Shown piece after piece: positions 48,837-57,167 of a stretch of DNA of 64,000 bases. Source of the stretch: Modestobacter sp. L9-4 (GTDB lineage: Bacteria; Actinomycetota; Actinomycetes; Mycobacteriales; Geodermatophilaceae); the NCBI RefSeq assembly GCF_019112525.1, contig NZ_CP077800.1:1674001-1738000 (forward strand), given 5' to 3'. Position 1 is the stretch's first letter. Each line of letters starts with the position of its first letter. The position numbers and the translations under genes were made by a program. The notes below the pieces were generated by a model, which saw only the letters and a list, made by a program, of their open reading frames with translations, searched no databases and was not told the DNA's origin.

Positions 48837-50119
48837 TGACCGCGCTCTCCCAGGCGGCCGCCGAGCTCGCCACCGCCCGCAAGGACATCCTCCGGATCGC
48901 CACCGCGGGCTCGGTCGACGACGGCAAGAGCACCCTGATCGGCCGGCTGCTCTACGACAGCAAGGCCGTCTTCGAGGACCAGTACGCCGCCATCGAGCGG
49001 GCCAGCCGGGGCGACCACGTGGACCTGTCGCTGCTCACCGACGGCCTGCGGGCCGAGCGCGAGCAGGGCATCACCATCGACGTCGCCTACCGCTACTTCT
49101 CCACCCCGCGGCGCACGTTCATCCTGGCCGACACCCCCGGGCACGTGCAGTACACCCGCAACATGGTCACCGGCGCCTCCACCGCGGACCTGGCGATCGT
49201 GCTGGTCGACGCCCGCAAGGGGATGCTCGAGCAGAGCCGCCGGCACGCCTTCCTCGCCTCGCTGCTGCGGGTGCCGCACCTGGTCGTCGCGGTCAACAAG
49301 ATGGACCTGGTCGACTGGTCGGAGGAGGTCTACGAGGGCATCCGCGAGGAGTTCTCCGCCTTCGCCACCAAGCTCGAGGTGCCCGACCTGACCGTCGTCC
49401 CGATCTCGGCGCTGCAGGGCGACAACGTGGTGACCCGCTCGGCGAACACCCCCTGGTACGAGGGGACGTCGCTGCTGCACCACCTCGAGCACGTGCACGT
49501 GGCCAGCGACCGCAACCTCGTCGACACCCGGTTCCCGGTGCAGTACGTCATCCGCCCGCAGACCGACGAGCACCGCGACTACCGCGGCTACGCCGGCCGG
49601 GTGGGCGCCGGCGTGCTGCGCCCCGGCGACGAGGTGCAGGTGCTGCCCAGCGGCCTGACCACCACGATCGCCGCGATCGACGGCCCCGACGGCCCGCTGG
49701 ACGCCGCCTTCCCGCCCATGTCGGTGACCGTGCGGCTGACCGACGACCTCGACGTCTCGCGCGGGGACATGATCTGCCGGCCGCACAACGCCCCGACGGT
49801 CACCCAGGACGTCGACGCGATGGTCTGCTGGATGGCCGACGCGCCGCTGGTGCCCCGGATGCGGCTCGCGGTCAAGCACACCACCCGCTCGGTGCGCGCC
49901 GTGGTCAAGGACCTGCAGTACCGGCTCGACGTGAACACCCTGCACCGGGACACCAGCGCCGACGGCCTGGGCCTCAACGACATCGGCCGGGTCACGCTGC
50001 GCACCACCCAGCCGCTGTTCGTCGACGACTACCACCGCAACCGGGTCACCGGCCGCTTCATCCTCATCGACGAGGCCACCAACGCCACCGTCGGCGCGGG
50101 GATGATCACGCCTTCCTGA
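48836..50119 (+). CDS. cysN: Sulfate adenylyltransferase GTPase subunit CysN
   Basis: 427 residues. G1 GSVDDGKST, switch I REQGITIDVAYR, G3 DTPGHVQY, G4 NKMD and G5 region ISALQGDN: a complete translation-factor-like GTPase followed by beta-barrel domains. It drives CysD. The protein stops where many actinobacterial homologues continue into a CysC (APS kinase) domain, so it is the unfused form and no cysC lies nearby. Confidence 0.95.
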   Translation: MTALSQAAAELATARKDILRIATAGSVDDGKSTLIGRLLYDSKAVFEDQYAAIERASRGDHVDLSLLTDGLRAEREQGITIDVAYRYFSTPRRTFILADTPGHVQYTRNMVTGASTADLAIVLVDARKGMLEQSRRHAFLASLLRVPHLVVAVNKMDLVDWSEEVYEGIREEFSAFATKLEVPDLTVVPISALQGDNVVTRSANTPWYEGTSLLHHLEHVHVASDRNLVDTRFPVQYVIRPQTDEHRDYRGYAGRVGAGVLRPGDEVQVLPSGLTTTIAAIDGPDGPLDAAFPPMSVTVRLTDDLDVSRGDMICRPHNAPTVTQDVDAMVCWMADAPLVPRMRLAVKHTTRSVRAVVKDLQYRLDVNTLHRDTSADGLGLNDIGRVTLRTTQPLFVDDYHRNRVTGRFILIDEATNATVGAGMITPS

Positions 50120-50120
50120 C

Positions 50121-50188
50121 CGAGGGGGCAGTTGCGGTCGCCGACACGGCCGGACGCGCCGCGCCGGACGACGGCAACTGCCCACTCG
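50121..50188. terminator. Long hairpin between cysN and the haemoglobin gene (repeat copy 1)
   Basis: GGGCAGTTGC (50126-50135) and GCAACTGCCC (50174-50183) plus outer CGAG/CTCG and inner GTCG/CGAC pairs. It sits between convergent genes and contains a 56-base element repeated at 51104. Confidence 0.7.
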
Positions 50189-50190
50189 AC
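50135..50190. repeat. 56-bp interspersed repeat, copy 1
   Basis: Begins CGGTCGCCGACACGGCCGG and ends CCCACTCGAC. It differs from the copy at 51104-51159 at only 4 of 56 positions. Lies inside the terminator hairpin after cysN. Confidence 0.85.
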
Positions 50191-50204
50191 CGTTGCGCCG
50201 GCGC

Positions 50205-50966
50205 TCAGCCCACCCAGGGCGGGGCGACGCCCCAGCCCCAGCGGGGCACCGGCGCGGAGCGGACGACGTCCGCGCCGGGCCGGGAGTTGGCGACCGCCAG
50301 CCGGGTGCCCCACTCCAGGTAGCCGACGAAGGCCGCGCGGAACTCCGGGTCGGCCGGCAGACCGGTCTCGTCGGCGGCGTCCAGCAGCAGCTCGACCCAC
50401 CGCCGCCGCTGCGCCTCGGTGATGTCCTTGCCCAGGTGGTGGCCGAGCATCGCGGGGTAGCCGCCGCGCTCGCGGGTGTAGCGGTCCGGGCCGCCGAGGA
50501 CCTCGCCGAGCCACAGCGCCACGTGCCGTGGGTGGTCGCCGTCCATGTGCGCGAATAGCGGACCGACCAACGGGTCCCGCCGCACGTGGTCGTAGAACGT
50601 CCTGGTCAGCCGTTCCAGGGCGGTGAGCCCGCCGGCCCAGTCGTAGAGCGAGGGCACCGAGCCGCCGGCGCCGTGCACCGGGGTCCGGGCGTAGTGCCGC
50701 ATCTCCTCGATGTCGTCGATCCACGGCCCCACCGCGGCGAGGAACTCCGGGAACAGCGGCCCGCCGCGGAACCCCTGCAGGTGGTCCTCCGCCGAGGTCC
50801 AGGTGAGGCGCACGACGGCGCAGGCCGGCTCGTCGACACTGCGGCTGAGCTCGTGGTCGACGCACTGGACGGCGCGGGCGAGCACCGCCGCCGCGCGCGC
50901 CCAGGCGGCCTCGAACGCCGGCCAGCTCTCCTCGTCCACCCGGTACCGGATGTACTCCACGATCAC
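50205..50966 (-). CDS. Monooxygenase-like (ABM) domain fused to a truncated haemoglobin
   Basis: 253 residues. Residues 1-95 form a ferredoxin-like antibiotic biosynthesis monooxygenase domain (VIVEYIRYRVDEESWPAFEA, VRLTWTSAEDHLQGFRGGP). Residues ~100-235 form a group II truncated haemoglobin: LYDWAGGLTALERLTRTFYD, FAHMDGDHPRHVALWLGEVL, MLGHHLGKDI with the likely proximal His region, and RRRWVELL with the conserved Trp. The fusion suggests haem-based O2/NO chemistry tied to an oxidation or haem-handling domain. GTG 50966 has GGGGAGG upstream. Confidence 0.9.
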   Translation of the reverse strand: MIVEYIRYRVDEESWPAFEAAWARAAAVLARAVQCVDHELSRSVDEPACAVVRLTWTSAEDHLQGFRGGPLFPEFLAAVGPWIDDIEEMRHYARTPVHGAGGSVPSLYDWAGGLTALERLTRTFYDHVRRDPLVGPLFAHMDGDHPRHVALWLGEVLGGPDRYTRERGGYPAMLGHHLGKDITEAQRRRWVELLLDAADETGLPADPEFRAAFVGYLEWGTRLAVANSRPGADVVRSAPVPRWGWGVAPPWVG

Positions 50967-51103
50967 CTGGGGCCTCCCCTGGTCGCCGGTGGCCCCATCA
51001 CACGCCTGCCGGCGTGCACCGACAAGAGGTCGCGTCGCGGCCGTCGCCGCCCCGGGCGGGCGGCCTGCGCCGCGCCGCGTCCGACGCCCCGAGTGCGCGG
51101 TCA

Positions 51104-51159
51104 CGGTCGCCGACACGGCCGGACACGCCGGGCCGGACGACGGCGACTCCCCACTCGAC
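51104..51159. repeat. 56-bp interspersed repeat, copy 2
   Basis: 93% identical to copy 1 at 50135. Here the outer arms are CGAGTG (51090-51095) and CACTCG (51152-51157), so the long stem of copy 1 is only partly kept. It lies between the cupin gene stop and the haemoglobin-fusion start, in a gap of 215 bases that holds no gene. Confidence 0.85.
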
Positions 51160-51181
51160 GTCCGGCGGCGGAGCTCGTCGA

Positions 51182-51643
51182 TCAGCGGGGCGGGCCCAGG
51201 ACCGTGCTGCCGTAGGCGACGGCCACCTCCGGTCGGGGTGTGACGGTGAAGCCGTCGGGCCGTGGGGTGGACCGGTCCCGTCCGGTCTCGCGGAACATCC
51301 CCTCGATGCCGGCCGGGGTGTTGATCATCAGCAGGTCGGCCTTCTCCGAGGTGATCCGGTAGGAGTGCGGCACGTTCCTGGGCAGGAAGACGATGCCGCC
51401 CGCGGTCAGCTCGCTCTCCTCCTCACCGGCCCACACCAGTGCGGTGCCGCTGATGAGCAGGAAGACCTCGTCCTCCCGGGTGTGCACGTGCCAGGGCGGC
51501 GCCTCGCCCCGGCTCACGTCGAAGCGCCCGACCATCAGCTGGCCGTTCGTGGCCGCGCCGTCGAGCAGGATCGACAGGGTGTCGCCGTTCAGCCACTCCA
51601 GCTGCTGGTGCTGTTCGGGTCGCGCGAGGTACGGGATGCTCAT
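51182..51643 (-). CDS. Cupin-domain protein
   Basis: 153 residues. A single cupin barrel: PPWHVHTREDEVFLLISGT gives the H-x-H-x(n)-E metal motif, and GIVFLPRNVPHSYRI the second motif with His. Metal-dependent dioxygenase, isomerase or binding roles are all possible. ATG 51643 follows the quinone oxidoreductase stop by 30 bases on the same strand. Confidence 0.9.
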   Translation of the reverse strand: MSIPYLARPEQHQQLEWLNGDTLSILLDGAATNGQLMVGRFDVSRGEAPPWHVHTREDEVFLLISGTALVWAGEEESELTAGGIVFLPRNVPHSYRITSEKADLLMINTPAGIEGMFRETGRDRSTPRPDGFTVTPRPEVAVAYGSTVLGPPR

Positions 51644-51673
51644 GTCCGTCTCCGGTCTCGTGTGGGCTGACGG

Positions 51674-52651
51674 TCAGGCGGGCAGGACGACGACCTTGCC
51701 GGCGACGCCGCCGGCGGCGGCCTCGGCGTGCAGGGCGGGCAGCTCGGTCAGCGGGATGCGGCGGGTGACCTCGACGTGCAGCTCGCCGCTGTCGACGAGG
51801 GACACCAGCTGGGTGAGCCGCTCCCGATTGGGCAGCACGAACACCGTCGCGGCGGTGACGCCACGGTCGTCGTCGCCCGGGGTGGCCATGAACGCGGTGG
51901 TGCTGACGACCCGGCCGCCGTCGCGGACCAGGGCCACGAGCGCGGCGAAGCGGTCCGGCTCGATGGGCGCGAGGTTGAGCAGCACGTCGACCTGCTGCTG
52001 CACCGCGCCCAGCAGGTCGGTGGTGGTGTGGTCGACGACCTCGTCGGCGCCGGCGGCCTCGACGGCGGCACGGGAGCGTGGGCTGGCCGTGGCCACCACG
52101 TGCACCCCGGCCCGCTTCGCCAGTGCGACGGCGTACTTGCCGACCACGCCGCCGGCTCCGTTGACCAGCACGCGCTGGCCGGCGGTGAGCCGGCCGTCGT
52201 CGAAGAGCGCCTGCCAGGCGGTCAGCGCCACCGACGGCAGCCCCGCCGCGTCGGCCAGCGGGACGGTCGTGGGCGCGGGGACCAGCGCCTCGGCGGGGGC
52301 GATGACGTGCTCGGCGGCGCCGCCGTCGCGCTCCATCGGCAGGAACCCGATGACCGCGTCCCCGACCCGCAGGCCGCCCTCGACGCCCTCGCCGAGCGCG
52401 TCGACCGTGCCGGAGACGTCGTAGCCGGGCACGTGCGGCAGCACGACCGGGATCGGGAGGAAGCCGCCGCGCATGCCGTTGTCGGCGGCGTTGAAGGCCG
52501 AGCCCGCCACCCGCACCCGCACCTCACCGGCACCGGGCGTGGGCACCTCGACGTCCTCGTACCGCAGGACCTCCGGACCGCCGACCTCGTGGAACCGCAC
52601 TGCCTTCACCGCTGGACCTGCCTTCGCTGGGATGTCGTCGTCGGACGTCAC
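51674..52651 (-). CDS. NADP-dependent quinone oxidoreductase (MDR family)
   Basis: 325 residues. An N-terminal GroES-like domain (VRFHEVGGPEVLRYEDVEVP) and a Rossmann domain with VLVNGAGGVVGKYAVALAKRAG. Zinc-binding Cys residues are absent, as in quinone oxidoreductase (zeta-crystallin) types. GTG 52651 opens the frame; GTG 52606 is an alternative closer to the usual N-terminus. It is 24 bases after the MmyB-like regulator gene on the same strand. Confidence 0.88.
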   Translation of the reverse strand: MTSDDDIPAKAGPAVKAVRFHEVGGPEVLRYEDVEVPTPGAGEVRVRVAGSAFNAADNGMRGGFLPIPVVLPHVPGYDVSGTVDALGEGVEGGLRVGDAVIGFLPMERDGGAAEHVIAPAEALVPAPTTVPLADAAGLPSVALTAWQALFDDGRLTAGQRVLVNGAGGVVGKYAVALAKRAGVHVVATASPRSRAAVEAAGADEVVDHTTTDLLGAVQQQVDVLLNLAPIEPDRFAALVALVRDGGRVVSTTAFMATPGDDDRGVTAATVFVLPNRERLTQLVSLVDSGELHVEVTRRIPLTELPALHAEAAAGGVAGKVVVLPA

Positions 52652-52675
52652 CCACCGTGGCAGCTCAGCGCGCGG

Positions 52676-53530
52676 TCATCCTGGGCCGGTCTGGCCCACC
52701 TTCACGACCGCCCGCCGATCGGTCGCGCCGACGACCTCCGCCAGCCGGGTCGCATCGCGTGACCCCGGCGCGGCGGTGAGCACCACGGCGGCCAGGTCGT
52801 CGCCGGGGATGGCGATCATGCTCCCGACGAGGGTGAGCGAGTCCCCGTCGGCCTGGACGAAGGTCGCACTGCTCTCGTAGGCCGCCACCGGCCGCGGCGC
52901 GCGCCACAGGGCGTCGAACCGCCGGCTGCGCGTGCGCATCTCCTCCACCAGCGCGGCGAGCTCGCCGTCGGCGGGGTAGCGCAGCACCGCGGCCCGCAGC
53001 TGGGCCACCAGGACCGCCTCGTGACTGGTCGCGTCGGCGTCGGACTGCTGGAAGGCGGCGAAGGGGTGGCAGAAGGAGCGCCAGGCGACGTTCCACTCCC
53101 AGCGCTCGCCGGTGAGGTCCCAGTGCTCGAGGGCGAGGAAGGCGCTGTTGACCGCGACCAGGTTCATGGCCGCGTCGGTGACGAGCATCGGGGTGTCGGG
53201 GAACCGCTCCAGCAGCCGCGTCGCCCCCGGCCCCAGGTCGGTGGGCACCTGGCCGTCGGCAGCGGCGTACCCGGCCAGCGCGGACAGCCGCTCGTAGTCC
53301 GCCCGGCCGACCCGCAGGGCCCGGGCGATGGCGTTGACCACCCCGGCGGAGGGATGGCTGCGCCCCTGCTCCAGCCGGCGGACGTAGTCCGCGGACATCC
53401 CGGCGAGGTCGCCGAGCTCCTCCCGCCGCAGGCCGGGCACCCGGCGGCTCCCGGAGGTCAGCCCGACGGCTGCCGGCGGTGTGCCCTCCCGCAACTGGCG
53501 CACCGCGGCGCCGAACTCGAGCCGTTCCAC
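52676..53530 (-). CDS. XRE regulator with MmyB-type ligand-binding domain
   Basis: 284 residues. An N-terminal helix-turn-helix with the typical VPGLRREELGDLAGMSADYV and RLEQGRSHPSAGV, then an MmyB-like PAS-fold domain (DTPMLVTDAAMNLVAVNSAF) that in homologues binds fatty acids. These regulators usually control a neighbouring oxidoreductase, here the quinone oxidoreductase 24 bases downstream. GTG 53530; CAGACT 7 bases upstream may be its -10. Confidence 0.92.
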   Translation of the reverse strand: MERLEFGAAVRQLREGTPPAAVGLTSGSRRVPGLRREELGDLAGMSADYVRRLEQGRSHPSAGVVNAIARALRVGRADYERLSALAGYAAADGQVPTDLGPGATRLLERFPDTPMLVTDAAMNLVAVNSAFLALEHWDLTGERWEWNVAWRSFCHPFAAFQQSDADATSHEAVLVAQLRAAVLRYPADGELAALVEEMRTRSRRFDALWRAPRPVAAYESSATFVQADGDSLTLVGSMIAIPGDDLAAVVLTAAPGSRDATRLAEVVGATDRRAVVKVGQTGPG

Positions 53531-53580
53531 GCGCGCGAGTCTGCTGCACGTCCGCTCGCCACCGGGTCCCGGCCCGCGGG

Positions 53581-54054
53581 TCAGGCGATGGAGCCGCCGA
53601 TCTTGCGGAGGACCTCCGGGATGCGCTCGGCGACCCGGCGTTCCTCGAGAGTGAGCGCCGCTGCCGTGGCCGTGGCGATCACGGTCGCGCGCCGCAGGCG
53701 TTCCTCGCCGAGCCGGCGGGCGCCCTGGTCGAGCAGCTGGACGCTGACCCGGCGTCGGTCGCGCTCGTCGACCGCCGTGGCGACCATGCCCTGTTCGGCC
53801 AGCAGGCCCACCGTGCGGGCCATGGACTGGTGGCGCACCCCCTCCAGCTCCGCCAGGGCGGTGATGGACAGGTCACCGGCGCGGGCCAGGTGGCCGAGGA
53901 CGGCGGCCTGACCGGCGGGCACGGCGTCCTTGCTGCGGACCTGGCGGACGAAGGTGCCCACGGCGGTGCGCAGCGCCTCGGCCTGCGCCAGCTCGGGCGA
54001 CAGGTCCCCCTCGGGCTGTCCGGGTGATGTCGGCACGCGGGTGCTGATGGCCAC
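53581..54054 (-). CDS. MarR-family regulator
   Basis: 157 residues. The winged helix includes DLSITALAELEGVRHQSMAR and GMVATAVDERDRRRVSVQLL, the D-x-R-x-R wing of MarR proteins. Divergent from the PEBP gene, with a perfect inverted repeat in between. GTG 54054 is 6 bases after TACTAT; the open frame upstream to 54108 would read through the operator. Confidence 0.9.
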   Translation of the reverse strand: MAISTRVPTSPGQPEGDLSPELAQAEALRTAVGTFVRQVRSKDAVPAGQAAVLGHLARAGDLSITALAELEGVRHQSMARTVGLLAEQGMVATAVDERDRRRVSVQLLDQGARRLGEERLRRATVIATATAAALTLEERRVAERIPEVLRKIGGSIA

Positions 54055-54060
54055 TCCCGG

Positions 54061-54080
54061 ATAGTACAGCCATGCTGTAC
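54061..54080. promoter_or_regulatory. MarR promoter with operator GTACAGC-CAT-GCTGTAC
   Basis: Minus strand -10 TACTAT (54061-54066), 6 bases before GTG 54054, overlaps a perfect 7-bp inverted repeat GTACAGC/GCTGTAC (54064-54070, 54074-54080). Binding would shut off the marR gene and probably the divergent PEBP gene. Confidence 0.7.
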
Positions 54081-54125
54081 GTTTGGATTGTCCAGCAAGC
54101 CTGTACATCTCCGAGAGGTACCGCC

Positions 54126-54641
54126 ATGTCCTACGACCCCTACGCCCTGGCCTTCCCCGCCCCCTCCTTCCCGCTGAGCAGCACCGACGTCCGCGACGGC
54201 GGGGAGCTGCCGCGTTCGGCCTACGCCGAGGAGGGCGACCGGTCCCCCGCCCTGTCCTGGACCGACCTGCCCGAGGGCACGCGCAGCCTGCTGGTCACCG
54301 CCTACGACGCCGACGCGCCGATCCCCGGCGGGCTCTGGCACTGGGTCCTCACCGACGTGCCCGTCACCGCCGGTGGACTGCCGGCCGGTGCCGGCTCCCC
54401 CGACGGCACCGTGCCCGGCGCGACCGCGCTGCCCAACGACCTGGGCCGCGCGGGCTTCTCCGGCGTCAACCCCCCGCCGGGCACCGGCGTCCACCGCCTC
54501 GTCATCGCCGCCACCGCACTGGACGTCGACCACCTCGAGGTCCCCGCCGGCGCGAGCACCGCACTGGTCCACGTCCTCGCGATCCCGCACACGCTGGGAC
54601 GCGCCGTCCTCACCGCCACCAGCCAGGCACCGTCTGCCTGA
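54126..54641 (+). CDS. YbhB/YbcL-type PEBP protein
   Basis: 171 residues of the phosphatidylethanolamine-binding protein family: GDRSPALSWTDLPEGTRSLL, DADAPIPGGLWHWVLTDVP and GVHRLVIAATALD are the conserved ligand-pocket blocks. The bacterial role is unclear. ATG 54126 has GAGAGG upstream. Likely controlled by the divergent MarR protein. Confidence 0.92.
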   Translation: MSYDPYALAFPAPSFPLSSTDVRDGGELPRSAYAEEGDRSPALSWTDLPEGTRSLLVTAYDADAPIPGGLWHWVLTDVPVTAGGLPAGAGSPDGTVPGATALPNDLGRAGFSGVNPPPGTGVHRLVIAATALDVDHLEVPAGASTALVHVLAIPHTLGRAVLTATSQAPSA

Positions 54642-54651
54642 CCGCCTCCAC

Positions 54652-54695
54652 CGGCGAGCACGTCGACCAGCCGAGACGGCCCGACGTGCTCGCCG
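54652..54695 (+). terminator. Terminator hairpin after the PEBP gene
   Basis: 12-bp arms GGCGAGCACGTC and GACGTGCTCGCC plus one outer pair, 10 bases after the stop. Confidence 0.7.
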
Positions 54696-54893
54696 CCGGA
54701 CCGTGCCCCCGAGGGCAGCTCCCACGAGGACAGGGTCCAGGGAGTCCTCACCTCGACGGGTGTGGCCACTGGCGGGCCTGAGGGACCGCCGGGTCCGGCG
54801 GCCGACCGGGCGACGGGCGGAAGAGCTCACCCAGGGGAGGCACGCGTCGCTCCGGGGCCTCCAGTCCAGGGCAGGACCGCTCGATGGACCAGC

Positions 54894-56069
54894 GTGACAG
54901 GTCCTCACTCCTCCATCCGACCCACGCCCTCACGCGCGTTGCCGGGCTGGTGGTGGCGCGGTGGGGAGGCCGTCGGCTACGGCCGGCTGCTGGGACTCGG
55001 TTCGCTGCTGGCCACCGCGTTGGCGCTGGTGCTGCTGCACCCGCCCTCGGTGCACTGGCCGTCGCTCGCCGGGGTCGTCACCTTCCACCTGGTCGCGGTC
55101 TGGCTGAGCTTCGCTGCGCCGTGGAGCCGCTGGTCGACGTGGGCGCTGCTCGCCTTCCCCGTCCTGTCCCTGGCTGCGCTGGTCATGGTGACCCGAGCGG
55201 TGCCCGAGCTGACCGGCGTCCTGGTCGGCTTCTTCGTCCTGTGCTTCGCCTACGCAGGCCTCTTCCTCCCCTCGCGCGGCGGCTGGGCGCTGCTGCCCCC
55301 CGCGCTGGCCGCCTACCTCGGCACGCTCGGCGACCTCAGCTCCGCTCTCCTGGTCCGCACCGCCTTCGTCGCACTGACCTGGCTGGTGCTCGCCGAGCTG
55401 CTGCACAGGTTGCAGACGAGGCAGGTGACCCTGATCGAACAGCTGCGCGCCGACGGCCTCATCGACCCCCTGACCGGGCTGGCCAACCGGCGTGGGCAGG
55501 CGCGTTTCCTCACCGAGGCCGAGCCGGGCGACGTCCTGATCGTCCTGGACCTGGACCACTTCAAGCAGGTCAACGACGAGCTGGGGCACGCCGCGGGTGA
55601 CCACGTGCTGTCCACCTTCGGCAGGCTGCTGTCGGGGCAGCTGCGTACCCGCGACAGGGCGTCCAGGTCCGGCGGTGAGGAGATGCTGGTGCTCCTGCGC
55701 TGCGGGGAGACCCGGTGCGGGGAGCAGCTCGTCCGGCGCCTGCGGGACGCAGTCGCCCGGGAGGACCTGGGCGTGACGTTCTCCGCCGGCCTGGCCGTGC
55801 TGCGCGAGGGTCAGACCACCGAACAGGCCATCGCCGACGCCGACCGGGCGACCTACTGCGCCAAGCACGCCGGGCGGGACCAGGCCTGGATCGCGGGTGA
55901 CCCGCGCAACGGCATCCCGGACGTGCGGATGCGGTGGGACGCGCAGTCGGGCGCGCTGGACTCCCGGGCCCTCCCCGGCAGACGAGTCCCCCGAGCTGGA
56001 CATGCGACGACGAGCGCCCCCGGCTCCCCCAGCGACGACGTCGAGGCAGCAGGTGTGACGACCGGCTGA
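54894..56069 (+). CDS. Membrane-bound diguanylate cyclase (GGDEF)
   Basis: 391 residues. About six hydrophobic helices in the first 190 residues (LLGLGSLLATALALVLLH to FVALTWLVLAELLHRL) are followed by a GGDEF domain with DPLTGLANRRG, LDLDHFKQVNDELGHAAGD and active site SGGEE (about residue 260; GGEEM variant, active in many cyclases). The N-terminal half is a MASE-like sensor of unknown ligand. The tail after residue ~330 is disordered. The start is uncertain: GTG 54894 is preferred, but the frame is open to 54762. Confidence 0.85.
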   Translation: MTGPHSSIRPTPSRALPGWWWRGGEAVGYGRLLGLGSLLATALALVLLHPPSVHWPSLAGVVTFHLVAVWLSFAAPWSRWSTWALLAFPVLSLAALVMVTRAVPELTGVLVGFFVLCFAYAGLFLPSRGGWALLPPALAAYLGTLGDLSSALLVRTAFVALTWLVLAELLHRLQTRQVTLIEQLRADGLIDPLTGLANRRGQARFLTEAEPGDVLIVLDLDHFKQVNDELGHAAGDHVLSTFGRLLSGQLRTRDRASRSGGEEMLVLLRCGETRCGEQLVRRLRDAVAREDLGVTFSAGLAVLREGQTTEQAIADADRATYCAKHAGRDQAWIAGDPRNGIPDVRMRWDAQSGALDSRALPGRRVPRAGHATTSAPGSPSDDVEAAGVTTG

Positions 56070-56191
56070 CCACCCACCGACGTCGAGCAGCTCCCCGCCG
56101 CACCGGTCGGGCCGGAGGCCGGTCGCGCACCTCCGCCCGACACGCCGTCCGGCGCGTGCGGGATGCGTCACGTACGGGCACCCTGCGCCGC

Positions 56192-56197
56192 TAGCCT
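56192..56197 (+). promoter_or_regulatory. -10 element TAGCCT of the ABC operon
   Basis: TAGCCT lies 34 bases before the likely GTG 56232, leaving a short leader with GGGAGCAG as ribosome site. Confidence 0.45.
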
Positions 56198-56231
56198 GCA
56201 CTCCCTCACCGACGAGCCAGCTGGGAGCAGT

Positions 56232-57167
56232 GTGTCCTCGCGCATCATCGACGACCTGGGCGCCCAGGCCCCACGAGCCGCCGACTTCGGCGGTGACGCG
56301 CTGGTCGTCTGCGACAACCTGGTGCGCATCCACTGGAGCGGGGCCGTCGAGGTGCAGGCCCTGCAGGGGCTGGACCTGCTGGTCTCCGCCGGGGAGATGA
56401 TCGCCGTCGTCGGTGCGTCGGGCTCGGGCAAGTCCACGCTGCTGTCGGTGCTCTCTGGGCTCGACGCGCCGACCGCCGGACGGGTGCGCGTCGGCCCCTG
56501 GGACCTGATGTCGATGTCCCGCCGCGAGCGGGTGGAGTACCGGCGCACGATGGTCGGCCTCATCTCCCAGCAGACCGCGCAGAACCTGGTGCCCTACCTG
56601 ACGGCCGCGCAGAACGTCGCCGTCCCCCTCGCCCTGACCGGTGTCCCCCGGCGGAGACAGAGCGCCCGGACGGCGGAGCTCCTGGACCTCGTCGGGGTCG
56701 CCGACTGCGCCCGGAGGCGACCCGCGGAGCTGTCCGGCGGTCAGCAGCAGCGGGTGGCGGTCGCCGTCGCGCTGGCCAACGCCCCGCGGCTGCTGCTGGC
56801 CGACGAGCCCACCGGGGAGCTGGACACCGACTCCTCGCAGGAGGTGTTCGACGCGATGCGCACGGCCAACCGCGAGCTGGGCACCACCGTCGTCGTGGTC
56901 ACCCACGACGTGGGCGTCTCCGGTCAGGTGGCGCGGACCGTGGCCATCCGCGACGGGCGCACCTCCAGCGAGGTGCTGCGCCGCACGGAGGTCGACGCCT
57001 CGGGCGCCACGGCGGTGGTCGCTGAGGAGTACGCCGTGCTGGACCGGGCCGGCCGGGTCCAGCTGCCCCGCGAACACCGGGAGGCGCTCGCCCTCACCGA
57101 CCGGGTCCGGCTGGCCCTGGAGGCCGACCACATCGCCGTCCGGCCCGACCCGACGGCGAGCCGGTGA
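56232..57167 (+). CDS. MacB/LolD-type ABC ATPase, first of two
   Basis: 311 residues. Walker A GASGSGKST, Q-loop GLISQQTAQNLV, signature [14 protein letters not shown], Walker B LLLADEPTGELD and switch VTHDVGV are complete. The protein continues about 70 residues beyond the usual core with a C-terminal stretch of unknown role. GTG 56232 has a GGGAG site. Its stop overlaps the second ATPase start as GTGA. Confidence 0.9.
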   Translation: MSSRIIDDLGAQAPRAADFGGDALVVCDNLVRIHWSGAVEVQALQGLDLLVSAGEMIAVVGASGSGKSTLLSVLSGLDAPTAGRVRVGPWDLMSMSRRERVEYRRTMVGLISQQTAQNLVPYLTAAQNVAVPLALTGVPRRRQSARTAELLDLVGVADCARRRPAELSGGQQQRVAVAVALANAPRLLLADEPTGELDTDSSQEVFDAMRTANRELGTTVVVVTHDVGVSGQVARTVAIRDGRTSSEVLRRTEVDASGATAVVAEEYAVLDRAGRVQLPREHREALALTDRVRLALEADHIAVRPDPTASR

